Below are positions 12,356 to 12,678 of a stretch of 12,678 bases of DNA, piece by piece. Source of the DNA: Oscillospiraceae bacterium (GTDB lineage: Bacteria > Bacillota > Clostridia > Oscillospirales > Ruminococcaceae). A program made the position numbers and the translations under genes. The stretch is taken from assembly GCA_900768675.1 (NCBI GenBank), contig CAAGDT010000244.1, positions 1-12,678 of the forward strand. The letters run 5' to 3'. The stretch's first letter is position 1. Every line of letters starts with the position of its first letter. The notes below the pieces were generated by a model. The model searched no databases. It saw only the letters and a list, made by a program, of their open reading frames with translations, and was not told the origin of the DNA.

Positions 12356-12678
12356 TCAATCCTCTTTTCCGCCCTCAACCTGTATTCCGTCAATGCCGAT
12401 TTTTCCCGAAATCACGGTGATTTCGGCTATGTGAGCCTTGTTTTCAAGCCCGCTCTGCCACAAGGAAATCTCTCTTGCCCCTGTTTTTTCTATTGTTTTT
12501 GTTGCAGGACTTCCACCGTCAACGCTAAGCGAAACCTCCGCCCTTTCCGCTGTTTCTCCCGTAAGGACAAAGCCTGTTCCGAAGAAGCTTATTGTAACAG
12601 AAGAACCCTCGTAACCCTCGGAAATGGTGCGGTTGAAGTTGCGGAAGCTGCTCATTGTGTTATGCGCCCATTCTCCCG
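12356..12678 (-). CDS. C-terminal end of a larger beta-rich protein (partial)
   Basis: The frame stays open past its first ATG (12655) to the window edge, with GEWAHNT preceding MSSFRNF, so this is the last 106 or so residues of a longer protein whose start lies outside. The visible part reads as a beta-sandwich: FNRTISEGYEGSSVTISFFG, TGFVLTGET, AEVSLSVDGG, a middle turn ISLWQSGLENKAHIAEITV, and a final strand KIGIDGIQV. That pattern resembles terminal jelly-roll modules I associate with secreted glycoside hydrolases and esterases, but I cannot name the family. The stop is one base before the MATE start and contains its ribosome site, so the two genes probably share a transcript. No catalytic motif lies inside the window. 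Confidence 0.72.
   Translation of the reverse strand, partial: GEWAHNTMSSFRNFNRTISEGYEGSSVTISFFGTGFVLTGETAERAEVSLSVDGGSPATKTIEKTGAREISLWQSGLENKAHIAEITVISGKIGIDGIQVEGGKED

Overview
The window looks like a chromosomal piece from a gut-type Clostridia (Bacillota), probably an Oscillospiraceae/Ruminococcus-like bacterium. This rests on AGGAGG-type ribosome sites, tightly overlapping genes, strictly anaerobic iron-sulfur enzymes, and a cohesin-like cell-surface protein. It is an inference from style and gene content, not a phylogenetic result.

Positions 152-9826 are one rightward run of twelve genes, with gaps of at most 40 bases and several start/stop overlaps, closed by a hairpin terminator at 9841-9882. 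In order they encode: a PLP-dependent O-acetylhomoserine sulfhydrylase (MetY); a compact siroheme/4Fe-4S sulfite reductase; a TusA-like sulfur carrier; a thioredoxin; a ThiS-like small sulfur carrier ending in GGGQ (HcyS type); a MoeB/ThiF-like E1 enzyme (HcyF type); a JAMM metalloprotease (HcyD type); a thioredoxin reductase; APS reductase AprA and AprB; and sulfate adenylyltransferase CysD and CysN. Together they form a near-complete route from sulfate to homocysteine: CysDN makes APS, AprBA makes sulfite, the siroheme enzyme makes sulfide, HcyD uncaps HcyS, HcyF adenylates it and sulfide converts it to a thiocarboxylate. MetY then adds this to O-acetylhomoserine and HcyD releases homocysteine. 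This logic was established for Wolinella succinogenes. Here the same toolkit appears in a Clostridia-like genome, with differences: a Gln cap, a TusA/thioredoxin/thioredoxin-reductase set, a CysN with an unexplained C-terminal domain where some homologues carry APS kinase, and changed residues around the MetY active site.

The first ~150 bases hold a strong interrupted palindrome (16-55, with an overlapping alternative at 12-29), a weak leftward promoter-like signal and a doubtful leftward reading frame. No convincing promoter for the sulfur operon is visible.

After the operon terminator, a well-formed extended -10 promoter (9904-9932) drives a single-gene unit encoding a secreted, cohesin-like, very acidic surface protein with a C-terminal membrane anchor (9992-10954), followed by a strong terminator (10961-10991). 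On the opposite strand lie a MATE-family efflux transporter (11005-12354) and, one base upstream, the 3' end of a larger gene whose protein ends in a beta-rich domain (12356 to the window edge). These right-hand genes have no evident link to sulfur assimilation.
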